Assembly (NCBI GenBank): GCA_026122225.1
Contig: JANEZZ010002668.1
Location: 434,001 to 498,000, forward strand
Source of the DNA: Heloderma charlesbogerti
Taxonomy: Eukaryota > Chordata > Lepidosauria > Squamata > Helodermatidae
Reading direction: 5' to 3'
DNA length: 64,000 nt
Shown piece after piece: positions 10,303 through 22,260 of this stretch. How positions within the stretch are numbered: position 1 is the stretch's first letter; every line of letters begins with the position of its first letter. The notes below the pieces were generated by a model. It was not told where the DNA came from. It searched no databases and worked only from the letters and a program-made list of their open reading frames with translations. Made by a program: the position numbers and the translations under genes.

Positions 10303-13300
10303 TGGCTAAACCATGAAGGGGAAGGTCATGGCAGAGAGGTCAGACTAAATACGATCCCTGGGGAAGGAAACGGCAACCCACCCCAGTATTCTTGCCATGA
10401 AAACTAAATGGATCAGTACAACCAGAGATATGTCGGTATACCTTCGGAAGATGGGACTCCCAGGTCGGAAGATGGTCAAAATGCTACTGGGGAGGAACAG
10501 AGGATAAGTTCAACTAGGCCCAGATGTGATGACGCAGCTAGCTCAAAACCGAAAGGACAGCTGGAAGCCGATGGTGCTGGTGGTGAACGACGAATCCGAT
10601 GTTCTAAAGATCAACACACCATAGGAACCTGGAATGTAAGATCTATGAGCCAGGGCAAATTGGATGTGGTTATTGGGGAGATGTCAAGATTAAATATAGA
10701 CATTTTGGGTGTCAGTGAACTGAAATGGACTGGAATGGGCCATTATACATCAAATGACCACCAGATCTAATACTGTGGAAAAGAAGACCACAGAAGAATG
10801 GAGTAACCTTCATAATTAATAATAAAGTGGCTAAAGCAGTGCTTGGACACAATCCAAAAAATGACAGAATTATCTCAATTCGAATTCAGGGTAAGCCATT
10901 TAACATCACAGTGATCCAAATATACGCCCCAACCACAGATGCTGAAGAAGCAGAAGTAGATCAGTTCTATGAGAATCTGCAGCACCTATTGGATAGTACG
11001 CCAAAAAAAGATGTTATTTTCATTACAGGAGACTGGAATGCTAAGGTGGGTAGTCAAACGACACCTGGAATTACAGGCAAGCATGGTCTGGGAGAACAAA
11101 ACGAAGCAGGACATAGGCTGATAGAATTCTGCCAAGACAACTCACTGTGCATAACAAACACTCTCTTCCAACAACCTAAGAGACGACTTTATACATGGAC
11201 TTCACCAGACGGTTGACACCGAAATCAGATTGACTACATCCTTTGTAGCCAAAGGTGGCAGACATCTATGCAGTCGATAAAAACAAGACCAGGAGCCGAC
11301 TGCAGTTCAGGTCACGAACGTCTTATTGCACAATTTAGAATCAGGCTAAAGAGAATAGGGAAGACCCACAGATCGGTTAGATATGAGCTCACTAATATTC
11401 CTCATGAATATGCAGTGGTGGTGAAGAATAGATTTAAGGGACTAGATTTCGTAGCTAGGGTCCTGGAAGAACTATGGACAGAAGTTCGCAACATTGATCA
11501 GGAGGCGGCAACAAAAAACGTCCCAGAGAAAAAGAAAACCAAGAAGGTAAGATGGCTGTCTGCTGAGACACTGGAAGCAGCCCAAGAAAGAAGGAAAGCA
11601 AAAGGCAACAGTGATAGGGGAGATATGCCCAATTAAATGCAAAATTCCAGAGGTTAGCCAGAAGAGATAAGGAATTATTTTTAAATAAGCAATGCACGGA
11701 AGCAGAAGAAGATAATGGAATAGGAAGGACAAGAGACCTCTTCCAGAAAATTAGAAACATTGCAGGTAAATTCCAGACAAAAATGGGTATGATCAAAAAC
11801 GAAGATGGCCAGGGCCTGAAAGAAGCAGAACAGATCAAGAAAAGGTGGCAAGAATATACGGAAGATCTGTATAGGAAGGATAATAATATCGGGGATAGAT
11901 TTGATGGTGTGGTCACTGAGTTAGAGCCAGACATCCTGAAGAGTGAGGTTGAATGGGCCTTAAGAAGCATTGCTAATAACAAGGCAGCAGGAGATGACGG
12001 TATCCCAGCTGAACTGTTTAAAATCCTGCAAGATGATGCTGTCAAGGTGATGCATGCCATATGCCAGCAAATCTGGAAAACACAAGAATGGCCAACAGAT
12101 TGGAAAAAATCAACTTATATTCCCATACCAAAAAAGGGAAGCACCAAAGAATGTTCAAACTATCGAACAGTGGCACTTATTTCACATGCCAGTAAGGTAA
12201 TACTCAAGATCTTGCAAGGTAGACTCCAGCAATTCATGGAACGAGAATTGCCAGATGTACAAGCTGGGTTTAGAAAAGGCAGAGGAGCTAGAGACCAAAT
12301 TGCCAATATCCGCTGGATAATGGAGAAAGCCAGGGAGTTTCAGAAAAACATCTATTTCTGTTTTATTGACTATTCTAAAGCCTTTGACTGTGTGGATCAT
12401 AACAAATTCAAGTTCTTGGTGGGATGGGGATACCAAGTCATCTGCTCTGCCTCCTGAGGAATCTGCATAACGACCAAGTAGCAACAGTAAGAACAGACCA
12501 CAGATCAACGGACTGGTTTAAGATTAGGAAAGGAGTACGGCAGGGTTGTATACTCTCACCCTACCTATTCAACCTGTACGCAGAACACATCATGCGATGT
12601 GCTGGGCTTGATGAAGCCAAGGCTGGAGTTAAAATCGCTGGAAGAAACATTAACAATCTCCGATATGCAGATGATACCACTTGGATGGCTGAAAGCGAGG
12701 AGGAGCTGAGGAACCTCATGACGAAGGTGAAAGAAGGAAGTGCAAAAGCTGGGTTGCAGTTAAACCTCAAAAAAGCCAAGATTATGACAACCAGCTTGAT
12801 GGATAACTGGCAAATAGAGGGAGAAAATGTGGAGGCAGTGACAGACTTTGCCTTTCTAGGTGCAAAGATTACTGCAGATGCTGACTGCAGCCAGGAAATC
12901 AGAAGACGTTTACTTCTTGGGAGGACAGCAATGACAAATCTTGATAAAATAGTTAAGAGCAGAGACATCACACTGACAACAAAGGTCCGCATAGTTAAAG
13001 CAATGGTATTCCCCATAGTAAGCTATGGTTGCGAGAGCTGGACCCTAAGGAAGGCTGAGTGAAGGAAGATAGATGCTTTTGAACTGTGGTGCTGGAGGAA
13101 AATTCTGAGAGTGCCTTGGACTGCAAGAAGATCAAACCAGTCCATACTCCAGGAAATAAAGCCAGACTGCTCACTTGAGGGAAGGATATTAAAGGCAAAA
13201 CTGAAGTACTTTGGCCACATAATGAGAAGACAGGATACCCTGGAGAAGATGCTGATGCTAGGGAAAGTGGAAGGCAAAAGGAAGAGGGGCCGACCAAGGG

Positions 13301-13436
13301 CAAGATGGATGGATGATATTCTGGAGGTGACGGACTCGACCTTGGGGGAGCTGGGGGTGGCGATGGCCGACAGGATGGCGTGGGCTGGTCCATGAAGTCA
13401 CGAAGAGTCAGAAGCGACTGAACGAATAAACAACAA
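10303..13436 (+). mobile_element. Second RTE-clade LINE family, copy A
   Basis: BovB-like in organisation but clearly a different family from the four BovB copies. It covers a short 5' leader, an ORF region of about 3 kb and a 3' end GAAGCGACTGAACGAATAAA with an AACAAC tail. The leader lacks about 50 bp present in copy B, so this copy is slightly 5' truncated. ACAAGTTT occurs just before the 5' junction and overlapping the 3' tail (13432-13439), a possible short target-site duplication. Confidence 0.85.
10408..13395 (+). pseudogene. RTE-type endonuclease/reverse transcriptase, disrupted
   Basis: Apurinic-like endonuclease blocks: GTWNVRSM, ILGVSELKWTGMG (catalytic Glu), VIQIYAPTTDAEE and TGDWNAKVGS. 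In SSGHERL the usual SDH catalytic pair is changed to SGH. RT blocks: NNKAAGDDGIPAELF, FCFIDYSKAFDCVDH, GVRQGCILSPYLFNLYAEHI, LRYADDTTWMAES. The C-terminus has LWCWRKILRVPWTARRS and GHIMRRQDTLEK. Lesions visible against copy B: TAA at 10768, TGA at 11214 and 13060 (each from CGA), a frame loss near 11620 and a 4-base loss near 12410. Such sequences are often mislabelled craniofacial development protein 2-like in reptile annotations. Confidence 0.9.
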
Positions 13437-13976
13437 GTTTCCTTCTCGCGGTCCAGTCATTTGCTGTACTAAGGCATCAGCAAAACAAAACCACTAGTAA
13501 CACAAAAGATGGGGTTGTGTTGATGCTAGAACCTAACCTGCCTCTAGTACAAACCCTGCAGCAGCCATCAGTGCCAGGAGCAATTACATTACACCAGTGC
13601 GTTTTGACCCAAGTCCTGAATACCAGAGCTCCACAAGGGGCGGGGGTGGGACAGGCAGGGTGCTGGGAGATCAACAAGAGCCAAAAGAATTGAAAGTGAG
13701 AAGAAATTTAGGTTTTCAAAGCTAAGCTGGATAGAATTGGATAACTGTTTCACTTAACTAGCATTTGATGCCACTTCAGCTGTTTTGGATTCCCATGTAC
13801 TGGAATAGCTGAAGCAGAAATACAGACCTGGGTTGCTTATAATAACACTCCTTCTAATGCTGAACACAGTCCCAGTATGCCAAAAGCTTGGCAGTCCAAT
13901 CAGAGTCACCAAACAAAAAGTGGGAGGCACCTACATGCTCAGATGAATCCTGAGGTTTGCAGAAGTATACATTTCT

Positions 13977-13978
<2 letters not shown>

Positions 13979-14009
<31 letters not shown>
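13979..14009. repeat. (CA)n microsatellite
   Basis: About 15 uninterrupted CA units. Confidence 0.95.
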
Positions 14010-14011
<2 letters not shown>

Positions 14012-14656
14012 GGGGCAAAACAAAAACAAAAACAGGAAGACTGTGTATGCATGCATTCTCAGTGAGGAAAAGAGAGGGAGAAGGAGCAGGGAATGGCAAA
14101 CATATGGATTTGACAGGGTATGAGGAAGCAGAAGAGATAACAGAAGGGGAATGAGAGATGAAGGGCAATGAAAGAAGCAAATGAACAGAGACAGAGGGGT
14201 CAATAGAAGGTGCAGAGGTGGTGGAAGCAGGAGGGATGAGAGGAGTGGGAATTAGAGTAGAAACACCAGCGTTTGCTTTGAATTTAACCTAAGGTAAATT
14301 TCAATGGCAGACCAACATCTTGTCAGGGATTAACTCGGGGAAGAACTCCATGTTACACATAGTTACATGATTCTCTGGACTTAAAAACAAGAACAATACA
14401 GCCACTGAGGCTAAGCATTTAAAACAGAAGGCCAGTACTTTTTAATGTGTCCCGTTGTGATGTTTTTCTGATGAAAATATTTCCTCTGCTCAACTACTTT
14501 TATCCCTGCAGGAACAAAAATATGAATACTGACATAGCATCACTAAACCCACAATACCACCTGCACAGTCCCTATATATGCATATAGACTGTGCATGTAT
14601 ACGATTGCCACTTTGATTATGGGCACAGGAGACTCTCCAGAAAGTTTAGTGACATG

Positions 14657-14657
<1 letters not shown>

Positions 14658-14691
<34 letters not shown>
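14658..14691. repeat. (TG)n microsatellite
   Basis: About 17 uninterrupted TG units. Confidence 0.95.
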
Positions 14692-14692
<1 letters not shown>

Positions 14693-14762
14693 AGCGTGAG
14701 GCCTTGCCACTATGAGCCTGCTTGCTCCTGTACAGCACATACCTCTATCAGCTGAACAGAGC

Positions 14763-14860
14763 TACAACTCCCATCATCCTTGCCCACTGGCCATGCTGGC
14801 TGGTGCTGATGGGAACTGGCATCCAATAACATCTGGAGGGCCAGAGGTTGCCCACCCCTG
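14763..14860. mobile_element. Short palindromic hAT-type MITE
   Basis: Right end CCAGAGGTTGCCCACCCCTG is the inverted CAGGGGTGGG terminus. The centre GGCCATGCTGGCTGG is flanked by ACAACTCCCATCATCC and the diverged partner CTGATGGGAACTGGC. The left terminus is lost. Confidence 0.65.
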
Positions 14861-15800
14861 TATTAAAGGAATACAGTAGAGGAATGGCTCTCTTGAGTGA
14901 CCTCTCTCAGTCATGTGAAGAGTGCTTTCAAATCCTCTCTCAACCTCGTTTATCCTTCCTTGGCCTCCTTTGTTCAATACAAATGGATTTCAGAACGCTA
15001 TTAGAGCTTCTTAAAAGCAAAACAAAGACAACTCAAAGATTGGTGTTGATAACCCCGAATACATCCAAGTGACTTCATGGGAACTTACACATGAAAAAAT
15101 TGCATAATTATGTTCTTATTTTATTCTCTGTTATATTAGAAATTCTTTTTTTTCCACGAGTAATTCTGTAAAACACTGAATCATTATATTATTCAAAGAT
15201 AACATTGGAAAGCTTCAGGACCAGAGGCAGTTGAGTAATCCATCTCTCTTGAGAGGAATAAGACACGATTGCTCTCTCTGTAGTGGCTGGCACAAACACT
15301 TCCAAAAACAATCTACTATTTAGAAGCAGACTGGGTTTTTTTTTTTGCTTTGTTTATGCCTTTTCTAAGGATACATCTTAATGTTTCAAAACAATTAAAA
15401 GTTCCACCTGCATAGGAACCAACCAATAAAATAGCCCCCCTTCCCATGATTTTATTGTAAATATTTTCTCTGGTAGTCTCTTTAGAGTTTTCACATATTC
15501 AAATTTTAGAAAAATTAAATTTGCATATGTGAAAATATCTTGAAGCTTTTCAGAGCTCTTACTACATGTACTACTATGTTCAATAGCTGTCCTACCACAG
15601 TATAATCACATTTTCCCAGCAACTGTATACTTTGGCCACCACCTGGAAAAAGTGAAAACTCGCTTTCAGCAGCAGAATCAGCACTGCTGCAAGAGATGCT
15701 TGCAAAGCTATCGCAAATACCTATTCATAGTCCCAAACGTAACTGGTGATGGAAACATACTTCCTCCTCTTCCTTTCCCTACCCATCACATCATACAGGT
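14861..15800. other. No gene seen
   Basis: AT-rich unassigned sequence. No exon or recognisable repeat. Confidence 0.4.
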
Positions 15801-15908
15801 GTTGTTGTTTATTCGGTCAGTCGCTTCCGACTCTTCGTGACTTCATGGACCAGCCCACGCCAGAGCTTCCTGTCGGCCATCGCCACCTCCAGCTCCCCCA
15901 AGGTCGAG
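15801..15908 (-). mobile_element. 3' end fragment of the second RTE-clade family
   Basis: The reverse complement matches the last 105 bp of copies A and B: ACCTTGGGGGAGCTGG, GGCGATGGCCGACAGGAAGC, TCCATGAAGTCACGAAGAGT, GAATAAACAACAAC. A strongly 5'-truncated insertion, typical of LINEs. Confidence 0.9.
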
Positions 15909-16549
15909 GGGAAACCAAAATGATCTTGGGATATAAGCACCTTCCCTATGAGGAAAGGCTACAATGATTAGTTAAGAAAAAAGGCAAGCAAAGGGGGACA
16001 TGGTAGAGGTTATAAAAGTATGCATGGCATGGGGACAGTGAATAGAGGGAAGTTTTTCTCCCTCTCTCATAATACTAGAATTTGGGGTCATCCAATGAAA
16101 CTGATCCAGTGAGTACTTCTTTACACAATGTGTAATTAAATTATAGAATGTCCTATAATTCAAGATGTTGTGATGGTCGTTAGATTATATGGTTTTAAAA
16201 GAGAATTAGACAAATTCATGGAAGAAACGTCCATCAATAGCTATGATGAAACTTGTAGTGAAACAACATCTTGACACTCAAAGTTGGGAACCACTGGCTT
16301 AAGGAGTTTACTAACTAGACCAGAAGCCACTGGCAATCTGGTATAGTAAATTCCACCACTCCACTGATTTGTATGGGACTAGTGGAAACTGCTGCTATAA
16401 GAAAACCTAGTAAATAGAATTATTCTCCACAATCCCCAGATTCTTCTCACTACCACCCAATTATGTTTGCACAATCATCAAGCTCTCATTTCTAGATCAG
16501 GGTGTGACATGGTAACATTAAGAAAGTAGTTTGTTCTATTGGTCTACAT
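15909..16549. other. No gene seen
   Basis: Unassigned sequence, possibly including an old LINE remnant near 15920-16230. Confidence 0.3.
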
Positions 16550-16654
16550 CAGCCTTCCCCCAACCTGTTGCCCTCCAGATGTGATCAACTGCAACTGTGC
16601 AGGATGGGATGGTGGGAATTACAGTCCAACTACATCTGAGGACTGCTGTACTCA
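16550..16654. mobile_element. Short palindromic hAT-type MITE
   Basis: Left end CAGCCTTCCCCCAACCTG, then TTGCCCTCCAGATGTGATCA. The right half has GGTGGGAATTACAGTCCAAC. Related to the 4674 and 14763 repeats but with a CAGCCTTCCCC terminus. Confidence 0.55.
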
Positions 16655-16727
16655 AAAGGAGTTTTCTGATTCACAGAGAGCATTAGAAACACTGAATAAA
16701 TTTTGAGTCTGTCTGAAGGCAACACAC

Positions 16728-17443
16728 TGACCTGATCTGCATGACATGACAGCCCACTGTGGCTTAATTTACCTGCGAGGGCTGTAGTGTTGTGCCAGGT
16801 GCCCACAGGCACCATTTTGTTGTGCCAGGTGCCCAAAGGCACAGGCCTCGAGCCTGTGGACACCCAGCTTGTCATACAAACCCAGGTGGCAGGGGTTATT
16901 TGAGGGTTAGACAACCGTCAAATAATCTATTGCTTGTTTTAGGGTTACTTGAGGGTTGCCTGTGGCCCGGTTCACATAACACAAGGGTCACCCCCATGTA
17001 TGCTAGTTGCGTGTTGCCCAGTTCACCTAATTACCCTCGCTGGGTGCAGCTTGTCATAACAGCCAAACCCAGCGAAGGTGGATAGTTGGGGTGGTAACAA
17101 ACCACCCCAAACCCATGGCCTGTTCTAGAGTTGCTGGGTGGTTTATTAATTACCCTAGCCAGCCACCCTCGCTGTGTTCGGACGTCATGACAAGCCACGC
17201 CCAGCAAAGGAAATTAGGTAAAGTGGGAGGCACACACAGGGGTGGCTAACAAGCCACTGTGGCTTATTAATCACTTTCGTGCCATGTGAACCCGGTCTAA
17301 CCCTCAAACAAAGCCTAGTGCCTGGGTTTGCATGACACAACAAGCCACGGCAAGCCTGGACCTGCAGGTACCTGGCACAACACAACCCCTGTGAGTAAAT
17401 TAAGTAAGCTACGATGGGCTGTCATAACATGCAAGCAGGCTGA
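16728..17443. mobile_element. Foldback element, about 0.7 kb
   Basis: Long terminal inverted repeats. The left arm, reading CTGATCTGCATGACATGACA then GCCCACTGTGGCTTAATTTA and TTGTGCCAGGT, is mirrored on the right by ACCTGGCACAACACAACCCC, TGAGTAAATTAAGTAAGCTA and GGGCTGTCATAACATGCAAG. The interior contains further short internal repeats (TTGTGCCAGGTGCCC twice, CAAGCCAC several times). No transposase. No target duplication is clear, so the superfamily is unassigned. Confidence 0.7.
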
Positions 17444-18361
17444 ATGAATCTGCAACTCAGCTAGGACTCTTAGAACCAAGTTCATAGTTGTTCTCTTTCA
17501 CTTTAATTTTCCCTTGTATGGAATTTTCTCAACCAATTTAATCCAAACATTTTATGAATTTTCAATGTACAAATAGGCCATTAATCAGATCCCATGGCAG
17601 TTAGATTATTTATGCAAGAATCTATCATCTCATAGACAACATCCTAGCCCAGCATAATGGAACCTTCTACTACACTTATATGAATTAGCAGTTATTAGCA
17701 TTTTTTGTATTTTATGATGTACCACATTTTTACTTCTTTGAGTTTATCAACTTGGTTAATATAAAAGCAGTGTTTGAATTGCTATTTTACTGTTGAACAA
17801 AAACTGTGTGTGGGTGTGTGTGGGTGCGCGCGTGCATTTTGAAACAGTGCCACTTACTTTACTTGTACTTTGAAACCAGTTTCAATCTAGATCCAAAATC
17901 ACTGCCTACAGTGATTAGGGGAGAGAGCTAAATGCAGTAAACCCCAACTATGCAATGACTGTATTTAGAATAATAAAATGTAATGTCTCTTTTGTTCATG
18001 CTTGTGGAGTTTTAATTTATTTATGGGAGTAGATATTTAATAAATTTCTAACTCACCTTTTAGAAAAAGACAGTAGGTCTTCAGTGCACATGAGCCCCTT
18101 AAAAATGCTCCCCGAGGGTCAGGGGACCATAGTGGGTGGGATGGGCTGTGGGATGAAGGGCTGAGTTAGAAATGGGTGATCACGGAGAATCGTACAGAGG
18201 CACCTTCTGGTCTGCTCACAAGAGACACCTTTCCTGATTTTCCACAATCCCTGCCTTCCACAATCCATTGGTTTAAAAATAAAAGGTGTGTAACAAAATA
18301 CAAGCTTAAGTGAAATAATATAAGAGCCTTCAGAAAAACACAACAATGTTTTTGGTTTGAG
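17444..18361. other. No gene; GT-rich repeat
   Basis: AT-rich sequence with an imperfect (TG/CG)n tract at about 17804-17836. Nothing coding recognised. Confidence 0.5.
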
Positions 18362-21253
18362 GAGAAAATCCGATGCTGTAAAGAACAATATTGTTTAGGA
18401 ACCTGGAATGTTAGATCAATGAATCAAGGTAAGCTGGAGGTGGTCAAACATGAGATGACAAGATTGAACATCGACATCTTGGGAATCAGCGAACTAAAAT
18501 GGACAGGAATGGGCGAATTTAATTCAGGTGACCATCATATCTACTATTGTGGGCAAGAATCCCTTAGAAGAAATGGAGTAGCACTCATAGTCAACAAAAG
18601 GGTGGGGAAAGCAGTACTGGGGTACAATCTCAAAAATGATAGAATGATCTCAGTACGAATCCAAGGCAAACCATTCAACATCACAGTAATTCAAGTCTAT
18701 GCCCCAACCACTGATGCCGAAGAAGCTGAGGTTGATCGGTTCTATGAAGACCTCCAACACCTTCTAGAACTAACACCAAAAAAAGATGTCCTCTTCATCA
18801 TAGGGGACTGGAATGCTAAAGTAGGAAGTCAAGAAATCACCGGGATAACAGGCAGGCATGGCCTTGGTGTACAAAATGAAGCAGGACAAAAGCTAATAGA
18901 GTTTTGCCAAGAGAACACGCTGATCATAGCAAATACTCTTTTCCAACAGCACAAGAGACGACTCTACACATGGACATCACCAGATGGTCAATATCGAAAT
19001 CAGATTGATTATGTCCTTTGCAGCCAAAGATGGAGAAGCTCCATACAGTCAGTAAAAACAAGACCTGGAGCTGACTGTGGCTCAGATCATGAGCTGCTTC
19101 TTGCAAAATTTCGGCTGAAATTGAAGAACGTAGGGAAAACCACTAAACCATTCAGGTATGACCTAAATCATATCCCTTATGAATATACAGTGGAGGTGAG
19201 GAATAGATTTCAGGGATTAGACCTGATAGACAGAGTGCCTGAGGAACTATGGACGGAGGTCCGTAACATTGTTCAGGAGGCAGCAACGAAATCCATCCCA
19301 AAGAAAAAGAAATGCAAGAAAGCCAAGTGGCTGTCTGAGGAGGCTTTACAAGTAGCTGAAAGAAGGGAAGCAAAAAGCAAGGGAGAAAGGGGAAGATATA
19401 TCCAACTGAATGCAGAGTTCCAGAGAATAGCAAGGAGAGACAAGAAGGCCTTCTTAAATGAACAATGCAAGGAAATCGAGGAAAACAACAGAATGGGAAA
19501 GACTAGAGATCTCTTCAAGAAAATTGGAGACCTCAAGGGAACGTTTTGTGCAAAGACGGGCATGATAAAGGACAAAGAAGGCAGGGACCTCACAGAAGCA
19601 GATGAGATTAAGAAGAGGTGGAAAGAATACACAGAAGAACTATACAGGAAAGATCTTAATGTCCTTGATAGCCATGATAGTAATGTCCTTGATAGCCATG
19701 ATAGTGCGGGTCACTGAACTTGAGCCGGACATCCTCGAGAGTGAAGTCAAGTCGGCCTTAGGAAGCATTAGTAACAACAAAGCTAGTGGAGATGACAGTA
19801 TTCCAGCTGAGCTATTTAAAATCCTAAAAGATGATGCTGTTAAAGTGCTGCACTCAATATGCCAACAAATTTGGAACACTCAACAATGGCCACAAGACTG
19901 GAAAAGGTCAGTTTACATTCCAATTCCAAAGAAGGGCAACGCCAAAGAGTGTTCCAACTACCGCACAATTGCGCTCATTTCACATGCCAGCAAGGTGATG
20001 CTCAAAATCCTACAAGCTAGGCTTCAGCAGTATGCGAACCGAGAACTACCGAAAGTACAAGCTGGGTTTCGAAGAGGCATAGGAACTAGAGATCAAATCG
20101 CCAACATTCGCTGCATCATGGAGAAAGCAAGAGAATTCCAGAAAAACGACTATTTCTGCTTCATTGACTATGCTAAAGCCTTTGATTGTGTGGATCACAA
20201 CAAACTGTGGCAAATTCTTAAAGTGATGGGAGTACCAGACCACCTTACCTGTCTCCTGAGAAACCTGTACGAGGGTCAAGAAGCAACAGTAAGAACCGGA
20301 CATGGAACAACCGAGTGGTTCAAAATTGGGAAAGGAGTACGACAAGGCTGCATATTGTCACCCTGCTTATTTAACTTATATGCAGAGTACATCATGAGAA
20401 ATGCCGGGTTGGATGAATCAGAGGTCGCAATTAAGATTGCTGGGAGAATTATCAACAACCTCTGATATGCAGACGATACCACCCTAATGGCAGAAAGTGA
20501 AGAGGATCTAAAGAGCCTCTTGTTGAGGGTGAAAGAGGAGAGTGCAAAAGCTGGTTTGAAACTCAACATTAAAAAAACTAAGATGATGGCATCTGGCCCT
20601 ATCACTTCCTGGCATATAGAAGGGGAAGAAATGGAAGCAGTGACAGATTTTACTTTCTTGGGCTCCAAGATCACCGCAGACAGTGACTGTAGCCATGAAA
20701 TTAAAAGATGCTTGCTCCTTGGGAGGAAAGCTATGGCAAACCTAGACAGCATAGTAAGAAGCAGAGACATCACCTTGCCAACAAAGGTCCGTCTAATCAA
20801 AGCTATGGTTTTCCCAGTAGTAATGTATGGCTGTGAGAGCTGGACTATAAGGAAGGCTGAGCGCCGAAGAATTGATGCTTTCGAACTGTGGTGCTGGAGA
20901 AGACTCTTACGAGTCCCCTGGACTGCAAGGAGGTCAAATCAGTCCATCCTAAAGGAAATCAACCCTGACTGCTCATTGGAAGGACAGATACTGAAACTGA
21001 AGCTGAAATATTTTGGCCACCTAATGCGAAGAGAAAACTCTCTGGAAAAGACCCTGATGCTGGGAAAGACTGAAGGCAAAAGGAGAAGGGGACGGCAGAG
21101 GATGAGATGGCTAGATAGCATCACCGATGCAATGAATATGAACCTGAGCACACTCCGGGAGAGTGCGCAGGACAGGAAGGCCTGGCGTGCTATGGTCCAT
21201 GGGGTCACGAAGAGTCGGACACGACTGAACGACTGAACAACAACAACAATCCT
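18362..21253 (+). mobile_element. BovB LINE copy 2, slightly 5'-truncated
   Basis: Starts at the AAAATCCGATGCTGTAAAGA segment just upstream of the endonuclease domain and runs to the 3' terminus AAGAGTCGGACACGACTGAA with an (AAC)n tail. It lacks the approximately 370-bp 5' leader present in the copy at 44288-47527. The (AAC)n-ending 3' terminus is what RTE-clade reverse transcriptases use to prime. Confidence 0.92.
18419..21236 (+). pseudogene. BovB endonuclease/reverse transcriptase, two lesions
   Basis: Nearly complete protein of the EN-RT type. Endonuclease: ILGISELKWTGMG (catalytic Glu), IIGDWNAKVGS, CGSDHELLLAKF (Asp-His pair). RT: NKASGDDSIPAELF, FCFIDYAKAFDCVDH, GVRQGCILSPCLFNLYAEYI. 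The YADD block appears just after 20465. Compared with the minus-strand copy, an extra G within 19708-19710 shifts the frame, and CGA has become TGA at 20463-20465. Three open segments result: 18419-19717, 19602-20465 and 20487-21236. It shares an in-frame tandem repeat (NVLDSHDS twice) with the copy at 44298-47114. Young but non-functional. Confidence 0.93.
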
Positions 21254-21728
21254 TCTATGTGAGTTTGTTTCCAAAAACACCAATTTTTAACACTCCTCTT
21301 CATCTGATGGGTCATTGAAACAAAGGATCTTTATATCAGACTGTTTTTTAAAAAAATCTTGTTCCTTGTAAACCCTGTTTGTGCAGTCTGTCTCATCTCT
21401 TCCGAGCTTCTTAATCTTCATGGCTTTATGATTTCCAGTTCCTTTTGCACATACGGAATGTATCTGTCAGTAAGTGGGGCCCTAATTTCTTAGATAATTG
21501 AAATTGTACATATTTTTATAGATATGTCCAACTGTCACTGATATTCATCTTGTCTATCAAAAGCATCATGAGATCCAAAGAGCATTTATTAAAGATGCCC
21601 ATTACCCAGAAACATAGGATTATCCACAAACATACCAGTCTTTCATCACTCTTAAATCCCCTAAAGATACATTTCTGTCTGCAGTATTCTATTCTTCTTC
21701 TTCTTAAGGTGCCATCTCCTATCGGAGG
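21254..21728. other. No gene seen
   Basis: Unassigned AT-rich sequence between two LINE fragments. Confidence 0.4.
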
Positions 21729-22066
21729 TTAGCTATCATTACAGCTATTTTCATTTTTGACGCCGCTGCTCTGAATAGTTGTACAGAAGTACAGCTGAAC
21801 CACTCCCTCAGATTCTTTAACCATGATGTTTGTCTTCTTCCTATTGATCTTTTTCCCTCCATTTCCCCTTGTATAATGAGTTGGAGTATGGTATATTTTT
21901 TGCCTTGAGTAATATGACCAAGGTATTGTAATTTTCTCCTCTTTATGGTCTTTACCAATTGTGTTTCTTTGCTTACTTTGCATAGTACGTTCTCATTAGT
22001 TACTCGATCAGTCCACGGTATTTTCAGCATGCATTGGTATATCCATATTTTGAAGGATTTGATTTT
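21729..22066 (-). pseudogene. C-terminal fragment of another non-LTR retrotransposon
   Basis: The minus strand is open and reads FKIWIYQCMLKIPWTDRVTN, LVKTIKRRKLQYLGHI, IIQGEMEGKRSIGRRQTSWL and LREWF. This layout is parallel to the BovB C-terminus (WCWRRLLRVPWTARRS, KYFGHLMRR, EGKRRRGRQRMRWLDSI), so it is the tail domain of a related but distinct LINE. Similar tails occur in LINE-derived proteins of many animals. The open frame runs on to 22123 through a hairpin, which probably is not part of the element. The RT and endonuclease are missing. Confidence 0.6.
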
Positions 22067-22075
22067 CCTCAGATT

Positions 22076-22132
22076 GGATGAGTCATGAGTCACTTTGAGA
22101 TACATAATTATAAAGTGACTCAAGACTCATCC
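22076..22132. repeat. 21-bp hairpin next to the LINE tail fragment
   Basis: Arms at 22076-22096 and 22112-22132 (GGATGAGTCATGAGTCACTT and its complement) pair at 20 of 21 positions around a 15-nt loop. Confidence 0.9.
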
Positions 22133-22260
22133 AGTCTTGAGGATGATGGAGCCCTCACCTTAGAAAAGATTTATTATTATCACCCAAGTTTAATGAAACT
22201 TGTTTTGTCTGAATCAGAAAATGTCAATATTCATTTCACTGGTATATCTTGTAAAAAGAG

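Larger units (their letters stand above)
13437..14762. other. No gene; simple repeats and purine-rich tract
   Basis: Holds the two CA/TG microsatellites listed below and a purine-rich stretch at about 14030-14240. Open frames here come from low-complexity sequence. Confidence 0.5.
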
